This document shows, piece after piece, positions 45,606 through 56,771 of a stretch of 64,000 nt of DNA. Both the position numbers and the translations under genes were made by a program. The notes below the pieces were generated by a model. That model saw only the letters and a program-made list of their open reading frames with translations, ran no database searches and was not told where the DNA came from. Position 1 is the first letter of the stretch, and every line of letters starts with the position of its first letter. This DNA comes from Posidonia oceanica (taxonomy: Eukaryota; Streptophyta; Magnoliopsida; Alismatales; Posidoniaceae). The stretch spans positions 151,725,501 to 151,789,500 of the forward strand of contig JAZBRS010000026.1 in NCBI GenBank assembly GCA_037176725.1, written 5' to 3'.

Positions 45606-46869
45606 GCTTTAGCCAACCCCCGTGCTACGTAAGCAAGCTTCATCCCTCCTTTCCCCTTTCATTTTCATAGATCTAAGTGTAGTTTTCGTTTCGGGTAACC
45701 GTGCGTTTAGGTTTTCGCGGTACCCCAGACCACTTTCTGTTTTTTTTTCTTTCCTGTTTCTAACATCAGTAAAATCCCAAGCTCCAATAGCTAGGGCTAA
45801 TTTACTGAGGTTAGAAGACTGTGCTGCGACCCGCTTGTCCTAGCAGCGTCCTCCCTAGTCGCTCCTCCAGAGGGCGACGGACAAAGATGCCAGTTATAGA
45901 GGCGACCTCACCAGTCCGTTTTTTTCTGCAGACCTTTGGTTTTTTTCTGTATTTTGTGTTGTATTTTTAGATCTACAGTAGCATAAAAAAAAGAATTTAA
46001 AACAACTCTCCATGTCCACTGTGTTTTAGTTTTTCAACAGTTTTTAGATTTGCTTGTGTCCACCCTTAAGGTGGAAACTAATTGTCTAATATTAAAGTGG
46101 AAGTTCCTTGAGGTAGTCTTCCTCTAGCTAGAACATTTAATCTGAGTGAACCCAGGCCAGTGCAAGTCGCTCTCCCATACTCAGTATTGATTGTAATAGC
46201 TGGATCAAGATCTCAAGGTGTCCTAAGTTTTATTATTGACTCCTCTTCCTCCTTGAGTCAATATTAAGGCTTGGTAAATACTTTACACTTTAGTATTTCA
46301 TGTTTACTTCCTGCTTTATGGTTTGTTAAGTGCCGATCCTAAGGACAGAATCCTAGGTGGAGGGTCCCTCTTTAGAGAGACAAGCCCCCCATCTAGGCCC
46401 CTCTTGGTGGACCCTAGAGAAGGTCAAGGAGGAGTACCTTAAAGCCAACCAATCCTAGTTACTTGTTACCCACATAGGTTTAATTAATCAATTCCTTAAT
46501 TAAACACTTAAACAAGTAAAAGCAACGCATTGTTTGAAACCTGTTCTCTTTTCTTTCCTGACTGTTGCGTGGTCTGTCCAAGACAGACCTAGTTTCCTGA
46601 CTGAACGAGAGGCACAGCCACCCGTTCAGGAGGCACCTCGCTCAGCCGCCGGTGAAATCGGCGACTTGTTTGGCCGCCTGTAAAACAGGCGACTACAAGG
46701 GACCTTACGTTTTGGTGCCTTGCTTGCAGGGGTCTATGCATGTTACTGTTCACAGGGTGGTAAGCTCGAACTGTTTTAATTTATGTTAAGTCTCTTTCAT
46801 TCCATCGAGTCTGTATTAATTAGTGTTCCTTGAGTCTGTAATTTCCTTTCAATCTTCTGTAATAGTCTA
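45606..46869 (+). other. Untranslated leader of element III
   Basis: About 1.3 kb without coding sequence, containing AGGCGAC motif copies at 45840-45910 and 46590-46700. Confidence 0.55.
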
Positions 46870-46972
46870 GAAAGCAAAAAAGAAAAAAAAAAAGCAAAAG
46901 CAAGGAGAAAAAAAAAGAAAAAAAGCAAAAGCAAAAAAAAAGCAAAAGCAAAAAAGAAAATACAAAAGAAAA
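46870..46972 (+). promoter_or_regulatory. Purine-rich gag leader tract of element III
   Basis: Almost only A with G and GCAAAAGC units, no ATG, ending directly at the gag ATG. It is the counterpart of 8968-9089 in element I. Confidence 0.6.
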
Positions 46973-48862
46973 ATGGAGCACGCAAGCACGTCTTCAACCT
47001 CTACCTCCATGGCACAGCAAGGCCTAGGCCCGGATGGGTCTTTCTTCAAAGGCTCAACCTCACAAACGGAACGGCCAGGAACCCCCAGTTTCTCACGAGC
47101 CGCCGGCCGGCGAAGATTCCCACACACCTCCATCCCCTTTGATTACCACACAGATACAAATGAAGAAGGAAGGGAGGCAGATCAATCCCGAGCAATGAAC
47201 ATCCCGCTCGAGTTCACACATCCCGAGGCAACCTCCAACGTCGTACCTCCCGTTGTGACTACCTCCTATCCAACTGAGGAGGAGACCTACGAGGTCCGCC
47301 AATCCCTGGCTCAACCACATTTCACACACACAAGCCCACAAACCTCCACCCTCCAAGAACACCACAACCACCTATTCCATACGCCCGTCTACACACATGC
47401 CATACCTAACCCAGCCTTCCCTAGCCAAAGCTCCTATCCACCATACCACACGACACCCACCTATCCTTATATCCATCCAACTCCGCCATACGCAACCCCA
47501 TATCTACCACAACCTCCCGCTAACACGCCATACTACCCCACTCCACCTCCAACATCATTCTTCCATCTGCAACAACCTCCTATTAACACGGCCTACTACC
47601 CTACACGACCCCAATCATCCCTCTTTCCCCTGCAACATAATCCATCACTACCACCATTCCCACAGACGCAACAGCACCCCGCACCAAGGACTGATCTTAA
47701 GAGGATGATCGCCGAAGCACTAATGGAGGCCGGAGTCACTTCAAAGATGCCCATCGGCTACGACATCTCCAAGTTCCCTCACTTTTCCCTTCCCCCAAGG
47801 TTTAAAATGCCAAAAATGAGGAGATATAATGGTACAGAGGATCCCAGGAACCACATAGCTGCCTTCACTATGGATACTCTACCATACCGTTATGACGCTG
47901 GGCTCACTACATACCTCTTCTTCAAGACGCTTGAGGGAGAAGCTTTAAAGTGGTTTGACACCCTGACTTCCTATGATCTCCAGGATTTTAGGATAATTGA
48001 AGAGAAATTTCTAAATCAGTACAGTCATCGGGTGCCACACAAACCCACTACAGGCGACCTCACAGCTGAGAGGATGAGGTCAAATGAGGACTTCGTCACC
48101 TTCGCTAGCCAGTGGAGGGACATGGCCGCTAGGTTAGAGTGCTACATACTTGAAGGCCAAGCCGTGGAAATAATCGCAAGAAATACCACGGGAGCACTCA
48201 GAGCTGGACTGTTGGTAGGTGACTTCCACACCTATCCACAGTTATATGAACAGGCTGCCAAGGTAATGCGGAACAGAGAAGAGTTGCCATTCCTGGAGCT
48301 CGAAGCAAAAAGCCAGAAGAAGACTGCGGGGCATACAATAGAAGGTGTCACTGGCAACATGGCACAGCTAACCACGCAGCATCAAAGGGGATGGAAAGGG
48401 CAACACTTCCAGCAGGCTCAATATCAAATGGAACAGCAGAGGCAGCCATTCCAACAATTCCAACCCTAGTACTCTAATTCCCCAGTGAATGCCCAACAGG
48501 GGCAGAACAACAATCAATACGAAGCGCCACCGCAAGGGCAAAGGGACTACCACAATGTTCCTCCTCCACAGGCACCTAGAGGACCAAGGAGACAGAGCTA
48601 CCCACCACTTCCAGAGATGATCCCAGACATCTTCAGAATGCTGGTCGAAAGTGGGGACTTACAACTCCCAGTACCGAAGATGAATGCTCCCAACGCAAAC
48701 AAGTCCAAGTACTGTGCATACCACCAGAAAAACGGGCACACACTTGAAGAATGTTTTGTGTTAAAAGATCGAATATATGATCTAAATGATAAGGGAGAAA
48801 TAATGTGGTCGGCCCTCAAAGACAGATTAAAAGAGGCCAGGACGGGACAACACAAGTTGTAG
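46973..48862 (+). pseudogene. Element III gag
   Basis: The ATG at 46973 follows the purine tract. The frame is open for 498 codons: a Ser/Thr- then Pro/Tyr/Thr-rich N-terminal part with a duplicated peptide (NTPYYPTPPPTSFFHLQQPP), and a Retrotrans_gag capsid (RRYNGTEDPRNHIAAF, LEGEALKWFDTL, EEKFLNQYSHR). A TAG at 48467 stands where Gln is likely. In the same frame follow a Q/N-rich linker and the knuckle CAYHQKNGHTLEEC, with another TAG at 48860. It is the best preserved gag in the window. Confidence 0.88.
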
Positions 48863-49018
48863 ATACACCAGAACCCTCTGCCTAATCACCCGGTGGCACA
48901 CCTGGAGACAGAAGGCAGTCCACCTGAGGCCGAGACTGTCACCATGTGCCTAATTAAATCAGAACCGGAGCCAGCTTCCTCCATTGTGAAAAGCAATGAC
49001 ATCGAGGTGTGCTCTGAG

Positions 49019-49651
49019 TAGGGATCCATAGAATGGGAATTCCCAATAGAGGCAGTACAAGACGAAGAAAGCGAGGAGGATGACCTCGAGCTCCTTAGGT
49101 GCTTCAATTTCCTCCCAAGAGAAGGTCAATCCCAAGAACAAAATGGTGAGATAGATCCCTTCGAGCTAGCCTGGAAAATTATCAAAGAATATGAGCGGAG
49201 GAATATAGTCTTCAAGGACTCGGAACTACCCACTTCAGAGAAACAGCTCTGGCCCTTAGTAATCACTGTAGAGGTCAACAGCTATCTCCTCCCCAGCATA
49301 CTTGTAGACACAGGGGCTAGTTGCAGTGCGTGCTCTCCAAACACACTTGACTACCTGGACGTCGAAGAAGAAGATATCACCAGGGAGAGGATCTTCTGCA
49401 AGGGCTTTGATAATAGTCAGACGGAGGTGATAGGGACAGTTCAGCTGGCAATTACCATCAGACCCCTCACCAGCATTACCAAGGTCATGGTGGTGGAGTG
49501 CAAAGTAGCAGAACCGTTAATCCTGGGAAGAACGTGGTTAGCGGAAATATGTGCAGTTGCGTCCCCAACGCACCAGCTATTAAAGTTCAGATTCCAAGGA
49601 GAGATGATCACTATCAAGGCGGATCATGAAACAACCTTGGAAATGATCTAG
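49019..49651 (+). pseudogene. Element III first aspartic protease
   Basis: In the gag frame after a TAG at 49019: an acidic segment, then WPLVITVEVNSYLLPSILVD and TGASCSACSPN (DTGA, Asp codon 49307-49309) and PLILGRTWLAEICAVASPTHQ. All canonical protease features are present. It ends at TAG 49649. Confidence 0.82.
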
Positions 49652-49807
49652 GGACCCTATCTGGCAGGATTTCACATGGGAGACCCAGCACCAAATGGCA
49701 CAGGCGGCTGGATCGATGATTGGGACGATGAAGCCCCAAGCATACAAGCATTCTAGCAGTTCACCAATGGTCAAGCCCAAGGGTATACCCAGGTCTAGAG
49801 GCCTGCA

Positions 49808-50700
49808 TTGCTAAGCTCATCTCAACTGCCCATAAATCAGGGGCAGTCTCTCCTCAGAAGACCTCTATCTCTGCTTAAGTCCGACCATGCCAAGGGAGAA
49901 CACAACCAAGCTCAGCAGGCCCCCATCACAAGAACAGGGCGGATCTCCAACCAAGTCGCACCGCCTCCGCCAGATGCAGAACGAGCCATTTCCCCGCCTC
50001 AACTAGAGTTCCACATACCCCAGAGGATAGAAGGCACCTTCGACATCCTAGAGCAGCTCAGGAAGACACAAGCAAAGATCTCTATCTATGAGCTGGTCAA
50101 GGCCTCAGAGAAGCACCGGGATATCTTGATGGAGGTATTGAAGAAGGCCTAAGTACTAGAGGACATGCCCGCTGAAGCTCTAGCAGCCATTGCCGCTGCC
50201 GTGTTCATGGAGCCCACGGTCATCTTCCCCGACTCTGAACTAGCTCCTCCTGAAAGGAGGACCCAGCCTTTAAGTGTTACTATTGTAATAAACAATTATA
50301 AACTTTGTGGTGTACTTGTGGATATTGGGGCAACTCTAAATGTGAGCTCCCTAGAGACCCTGCAATTAATTGGGCTAACAGAATCTCAATTATGCCCAGC
50401 AGCCCTAACTGTATAAGGGTATGATAACAACAAGAAGGCAACCTTGGGGAAGATCACCGTCAAAGTCACTAATGGCCCTCTCCAAATAGAAACAGAACTG
50501 ATAGTAGTCGATGCCCCAATCTCGTATCGACTCATCTTAGGGCGCCAATGGATCAAAGAGATCAAGGCAGTCACCTCCCTGCGTCACCAATGCATGAAGT
50601 TCCCTTACCAAGGGAAAATAATCAAAATACGGGGAGACGAGCCAGTGGAAACTGAAGCCCACCTGGTAACAATCCCAACTACCACGCCAACACCATTGGT
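49808..50700 (+). pseudogene. Element III linker helix and second aspartic protease
   Basis: Still in the gag frame: a linker with DILEQLRKTQAKISIYELVK, a TAA at 50150, then a second retropepsin fold, PLSVTIVINNYKLCGVLVD, IGATLNVSSLETL (D-I-G-A, Asp codon 50321-50323), a TAA at 50412, and LIVVDAPISYRLILGRQW. It resembles the second protease of element I more than its own first one. The site could be active, unlike element I's D-S-K. Confidence 0.75.
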
Positions 50701-51385
50701 CAGGGACTCAACTGCTAAGGCCATAAACAATGTCAAAAAGGTCCTTGCACCCAAGAGTATTGATATAAATCAATATGATTACCCCGACCACATGAAAAGG
50801 CCTTGCGAGATTCTCCTCAAGATAGGGTACACCGTGGGGAAAGGACTTGGCCGCCAAAAACAAGGAATGAGGGACGTGCTTGAAACGCCTGAGGAGCGCA
50901 GTCATACCGGGCTCGGGTACCTTGGGCAACCAGATCCAAGCAAACCTCTAGCATGGTCACTTACCAACCACTTCATATCAGTTGGGCTACAAGTGCATGA
51001 CAAACAAGTGTCAGACACAGTTCCCAACCTCCCAGCAACAACAACGGCTGCAAAAGCCTCTAAGCCTGTCATCCTCGGCACTCTTACAGATCCCGAGACG
51101 GCACCAACTCCTTCTCCTTGTCCAGAAGAAGTTCCAATCATCCTCAATGCTCAGACGAAGCCCGAGGAAGGGGCATCAACCTCTTGCACAAAAGAGGTCC
51201 CTACTGCTCTCCCCACGTCCCCAAAAGCTCCTTCACCTCCGGACATCCAAGCAAGCGATTCTTCCAAAACCTCCACTGAAGGAACTAAAGCAGAGGACTC
51301 CGACCCTGTCTGCGAGCTCACCTGTCTCTTCAACAACCTACGGCCTTGCCCCTCTAAGCAAGAAGGGGCCGGGGCCACAGAGTAA
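50700..51385 (+). pseudogene. Element III G-patch and Ser/Pro/Thr-rich linker
   Basis: MKRPCEILLKIGYTVGKGLG, RQKQGMRDVLE and HTGLGYLG form a clear G-patch. A linker rich in Pro, Thr and acidic residues follows and ends at TAA 51383-51385. It is the end of the long gag-pro frame; pol resumes in another frame near 51740. Confidence 0.72.
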
Positions 51386-51550
51386 ACTCCCTTACCTCCG
51401 GACATCCAAACAAGCGACTCCTCCGGAACCTCCACTGAAGACACCAAAGCAGAGGACTCCGACCCCATCTGCAAGCTCCCCCGTTTCTTCAGCAACCTAC
51501 GGCCTTGCCCCTCTAAGCAAGAAGGGGCTAGGGCCACAGACTGAACGCCC
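51236..51550 (+). repeat. About 160-base direct duplication before RT
   Basis: CTCCGGACATCCAARCAAGC starts two collinear copies (about 51236 and 51396) that share CCTACGGCCTTGCCCCTC and AAGCAAGAAGGGGC. The first encodes the end of the gag-pro frame. Confidence 0.88.
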
Positions 51551-51740
51551 AATGGCGAACCGCCTCCACCGCAAAGGCAAACGTAGGGGCAAACCCCCTA
51601 CCATTGTAAATAATTTCTTTCCCGCATTTAATTCCTGCATTTTGTTTTCGCATGATTTACTTTCCAGCAATTTACTTCCTAATTTAGTTAGTAGTGGGGA
51701 AGGTAGATGAGGGCAAGGCAAGGACGGCCTAATCGCCACC
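51551..51740 (+). other. A/T-rich gag-pro to pol junction of element III
   Basis: T-rich stretch with a GTAAAT at 51606 and TTTCCAG near 51667, an intron-like pair. Ogre elements have an intron at this place. It has no equivalent in element I. Confidence 0.35.
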
Positions 51741-53480
51741 GTGTCCTCGCAAAATGTATCTAATCACTCTACTAAGTGCGCAGGCTGGAACAGGAAGGAG
51801 CCGATCACCCAAACTGTAAGAGTATGTCACTATACCATAGCATTGCCACAGGAGCTAGCCACGTCGCATGCCATCTTCCTGGTCGAAGAAGTGTCGAACA
51901 TCACCGGCAAAAACACTGGAAATTATGAAGTCTTCGAGCTGGTGGATACAGAAGAAGACCCAGATGAAGAATTGGTAGACCCTGCCATCTTCGAAGAAAT
52001 GATGAAGAAATACGATGAGCAGACCAAGACTGCCGCTGAAGAAATAGAGGAAGTCAATCTGGGCACTAAAGATGATCCAAGACCAGTCTGGATAAGCTCT
52101 GCCCTCAACTTAGGTGAACGGACCAGAATGGAAAAACTACTCAAAAAATATATGAAGGTACTGGCCTTTTCCTACGGAGAAATGCCCGGGCTTGATTCAC
52201 TACTGGTGGAGCACAGGCTCCCTCTCAAGCCAGGCGCTAAGACAGCGAAGCAGAAGCTCCGACGTCTATGTCCAGACCTTGCTCTAAAAGTCAAAGAGGA
52301 GATAGACAAGCTACACAAGGCAAAGTTCATCAGAGTTGTGGTGTATCCAGAATGGATTGCCAACATAGTTCTAGTGATGAAGAAAGATGGCAAAGTGCGC
52401 GTCTGCATTGACTTCAGAAACCTCAATGAAGCATGCCCAAAAGACGATTTCCCTCTTCCACACATAGACATCCTCATAGATGACACTGTAGGCCATGAGA
52501 TGCTCTCATTTATGGACGGTTTCTCCGGTTACAACTAGATTAAACTTGCAGAAGAAGATCAGGAGAAAACCTCATTTACTACTCCATGGGGAACCTACTA
52601 CTATGTAGTCATGCCGTTCGGGTTAAAGAACGCTGGGGCTACCTATCAGTGGGCCATGATGGCAATCTTTCACGACATGATACATGATTGCATGGAGTGC
52701 TATGTGGATGATCTGTTAGTAAAGTCAAAAACAAGAGAGGGACACTTTGAAGCACTAGAAAGAGTACTCTGGAGAGCAGACCAATACAATCTCAGAATGA
52801 ACCCCAAGAAGTGTGTCTTCGGGGTAACTGCCGGAAAGCTGCTCGGCTTCATTGTGAGCAAAATGGGCATAGAAGTGGATCCCACCAAAGCCAAAGCTAT
52901 AATAGCCATGCCACTGCCCAGGAATGTCAAGGAACTCAGAGGACTCATAGGGAGGCTACAGTTCATCCGAAGATTCATCTCTCAACATGCGGAAAAGTGT
53001 AGACCATTCTATGAACTCTTAAAAGGCAGTGCAAAATTCAAGTGGGATCATACCTGTCAGAAGGCCTTCGATGAGCTAAAACTATACCTCCTTAACCCTC
53101 TAGTATTGACTGCTCCAGTCCCCGAGAGGCCATTACTACTCTACTAGGCCGTTACTGATAACTCGGTGGGTGTCATCCTTGCACAACACGACGAGATTGG
53201 GAAGAAGGAGAAAGCGGTTTATTACCTCAGTAGAACATTCATTGAATATGAGAGGAAGTACACCCAGATCGAGAGACACTGCTTAGCCTTAGTATGGGCC
53301 TCACAAAAGCTCAGGCACTATTTTCTTGCACACAAAGTCTGCTACTTAGCCAAGATGGACCCTATCAAGTACATGTTCGAGAAACCAGCATTGTCCGGAA
53401 GGCTAACACGATGGCAAATGCTCCTTACTGAGTTCAACCTGCAATTAATCACTCAGAAGGCGATCAAAGGGCAAGCTATC
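51741..53480 (+). pseudogene. Element III reverse transcriptase and first RNase H
   Basis: No ATG starts this frame; it opens at about 51741. The pre-RT region has EVNLGTKDDPRPVWI and VLAFSYGEMPGLD. RT keeps LSFMDGFSGYN (Asp present) but then reads TAG (52536) in place of Gln; it continues VMPFGLKNAGATYQ, CYVDDLLVKSK and GKLLGFIVSKMGIEVDP. A TAG at 53145 precedes the RNase H remnant (VYYLSRTFIEYERK, WASQKLRHYF). The frame is lost near 53485. Confidence 0.9.
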
Positions 53481-53489
53481 GCAACTCGC

Positions 53490-54075
53490 TGGGCTACCTA
53501 TGTCAGAGTATCAGCCAGTATCAACAGACTTCCTAGACGAGGAAATACTGGCAATCAATAGTGTCGTGCCACTCATCAGAGAATGGACCCTCCATTTCGA
53601 TGGAGCGCTTAATTCACAGGGCGCCGGAATAGGGGCAACACTCCTCACTCCAGAGGGTATTGTTCTCCCCACTGCAGCCTGACTACTCTTCTCAGTGAGT
53701 AATAACATTGCAAAATACGAGGCACTCATTTTAGGGCTCCGGATGGCTCTCGATTTAGGGGCAAGAAGACTAAAAGTAGTTGGGGACTCACAACTCGTCA
53801 TACGGCAAGTCCTCAACAAATACAATACTCTCTTACCAAAACTGCAGGAATACTGCAACCTAGCCAAGGCCTTACTGAAGAAATTTGACTGGGTTATGTA
53901 TGTGCACGCACTTAGAAGCAACAACATCCTGGCTGATTCATTGGCCTCATTGGCATCCTCACTCCCCCTCAGCTCGGAGACAGACAAACAGTCCATCGTG
54001 GTGCGAAGAATCAGTGCTCCAACAGTGGAGTCTGCTGCCGATTGGGTTCAAGAACTCAGAGAGGAACTAAACTAG
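53490..54075 (+). pseudogene. Element III second RNase H
   Basis: After a frameshift at about 53485, EWTLHFDGALNSQGAGIG, NIAKYEALILGLRMAL, VVGDSQLVIRQVLN and SNNILADSLASLAS form a complete archaeal-type RNase H with its Asp/Glu residues. One TGA at 53680 and a TAG at 54073 interrupt it. Confidence 0.85.
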
Positions 54076-54099
54076 GAAAGCTTAATGTGCACATAGGTC

Positions 54100-55389
54100 T
54101 GTTATCAAGGAGCTACAGAAGTAAGTGGCGACAGCAACCCGTGGTATTATGACATACAGAATTATGTACAAGATCGCACCTTCCCGACCTATGCAATCCC
54201 TAAGGACAGAGAAGTACTGAGGAGGATGGCTACGAAGTACTACATCAGAGCCAACACACTCTTTCAGAGAACACCCCTAGGGATCGAACTCCAGTGTGTG
54301 GATGCACCTGAGTCAGCTGAGATTCTCAAAGAAACGCATGAGGGAGTCTGCGGGGGCCACATCAACTCCCAATTCATGGCTAAAATGATCATCAGAAGGG
54401 GGTACTATTGGCCTACCATGGAAGCTAACTGTGCAACTAAAGTCAAGCGGTGCAAGAGCTGCTAGCTGCACGCCAACAAGATCCATGCTCCAGCTTCAGC
54501 GCTTCATGCTTTATCAACACCATGGCCTTTCTCCATGTGGGCCTTCGATGTGGTGGGACCCATCCATTAGGGAAAGGGCAACACTTTCATCCTAACCGCG
54601 ATGGAATACTTCACCAAATGGGCAGAAGCAGAGGCGTTCGCAAACATCAAGGCCACAACCCTGTGCCGATTCGTATAGTGAAATATCATTGCAAGGTTCG
54701 GGGTGCCTAAAGCCTTAGTAGCAGACAACAGACCAATCTTCATCTCAGAAGAATTCAAGCGATTATGCCGAAAATTTGGTATCACTCTACACCACTCTTC
54801 CCCGTATTACCCGCAAGGGAACGGTCAAGCAGAAGCTACAAATAAAACCTTAATCAAAATCATTAAAAAGACGGTAGAAGACGCTAAGGGATCGGATTGG
54901 TCAGATAAGCTTGTTAATGCATTATGGGCATACCGCACCACCATAAGGACGGCAATGGGTCAAACCCCCTATGCTTTAGCCTTTGGTATGGAAGCAGTGG
55001 TCCCATACGAGATCCTGACCCCCTCATTAAGAGTTAAGATTGATAGGAGGTTGTCTGCCAAAGAAAGAAGGCAAGCTTTACTCCTTCACTTAGAATTCCT
55101 TGATGAGAAATGGCTGGCGGCCGTCGAGCATACGCGTGTCTACCAACAAAGGTTAACCAAGGCTTACCAAAAGAAAGTAATCGAACGCAAGTTTAAAATT
55201 GGTGATCTAGTGCTTAAAGAAGTGTTGCCTTACAATAAGCTCCACCCTAAGGGAAAATTAAAGCCAAACTGGGAAGGACCCTGCATAGTGGTTGCTGCAT
55301 ATCTAGGGAATGCTTATCGATTGTCCCATAACGGAACAGATCTTCCTGATCCTTGGAATGCAATGCACCTGAAAAGGTACTACCCTTAG
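54100..55389 (+). pseudogene. Element III integrase
   Basis: One frame runs to the stop at 55387-55389: zinc domain (HEGVCGGHINSQF ... CKSC), stop at 54463 where element I has Gln, core (WAFDVVGPIH, ADNRPIF with the Gly of DNG changed to Arg, YYPQGNGQAEATNK) and a C-terminal WEGPCIVVAAYLGNAY ... HLKRYYP. Further stops lie at 54568 and 54676, the latter in a spot where Trp is expected. The last 228 codons are undamaged. Confidence 0.9.
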
Positions 55390-56771
55390 TCAGCATGTCT
55401 ATATCATTGAAGAGACCTAGGGCCTAACACCAAGCCAGAAAAGGGAGAGACTCCCAAAGCCAATAGGAAGAGGAACACCTAGGGGGACCCATACCTTGTC
55501 CTGTCTCCACGTACACACTACACGGGGAGGTAAGGGAAAAGTAGGCTCGGAGCGGAGGCTTAGAGTACAAACTGCTTGTCAAGTAACCTAGAAAGCGCCA
55601 AGAAAAGACGGCGGCAAAAGCTGCCCAAACAGAGAGGAAAGAAGGCAGCAAAGAAGCTGTCCAAGTAAGGAACAAACGAAAGGAGACAGTAAAAGAAACT
55701 GTCCAACTAAAAGAGGTCAGCAAAGAGCTATCCAAAGAGCGGAAAAGAGCATGGCAACAGCTGTCTATGCATCTAAAAGTATAAACCATAGAAAGACGCA
55801 TTAAGGACTAAAGCAAGGCAAGCAAGAATCAAGGCCTAAGCCAAAACCGAGAGTTCACTATATCCCAAGACTTCCCCTGTCCTATTCTCACTAACAGGCA
55901 AGGAGTAAACAACCCCAGGTGGTTAAGGACTGAAAAGGCCCAGGGAGTAGCAACCCAAGTAAGGACTGGTGTGTAGACCAAAGTCTTTAAAAGGGTGCAA
56001 GCATGGCCCAAGGGACATGTCCACAAATGTAGGGCCCACTCATTTGGTCGAAACAGAACCCAAGGCTAATGCTTAAATAGGTTCTCATCTTTCCCCTTTA
56101 GAAAAACTAAAAATCCAAAAAAATCATATAACCCAAAATCCAAAAAATCATATAACCCAAAAACCCAAAAAAATCATATAACCCAAAAACACCAAGAGAA
56201 TTACAAATCCCAAAAAAGAAAGAAAAAAAAACAAAAAACCAAGGCATCCAACCTACCTACAAGTGAGAACTTAGTAAGTAGGAAAATTGGAATTAATCTG
56301 GCCGATGATGCAACCATTGACTCACCAGGATTCGGAGTTAGCGTCCTACTCAAGCATGTCTCATGGCTTGGGTGCGCTCTCTCAACAAAGACATTACTCG
56401 CATAATGATCTTTAGGGCATCCATGGATGACTCATAATCAGCGTCTACTGGGCTCTGATTTCCATCTCTTTAGCTAAGGCCAGAAATTAATTCCCTCCAC
56501 CCATTTAAAATAAGCATGCATTAACATCTGTTATGCCCCTTGTTAATTAATTAACTTAGCCTAAATCTTTTCATTTGACATACCTTCTCTTTAATTAATT
56601 AGTTAACTTAGCCAAATCTTTCGCCAAGGAAGGTATGCTCATTGATTACTAACAAGAAAAGTAAGCATGTGTAGGAAACAAAGCGAAACAAAAACCTTTC
56701 ATATGAATATTCACAAGTACAAACTCTGGCAAAAGGAAAGTACAGACTCTGACAAAAAGAAAGGTACAAGC
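55390..56771. other. Non-coding stretch between pol and gene C, with tandem repeats
   Basis: Degenerate units with GCAGCAAAGAAGCTGTCC (55600-55760), then four tandem AAAATCATATAACCC units (56103-56190) and an A-rich run. The order matches bases 1-570 of element I. AATTAATTAA-rich sequence (56540-56620) may serve the 3' ends of pol and gene C transcripts. Confidence 0.6.
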
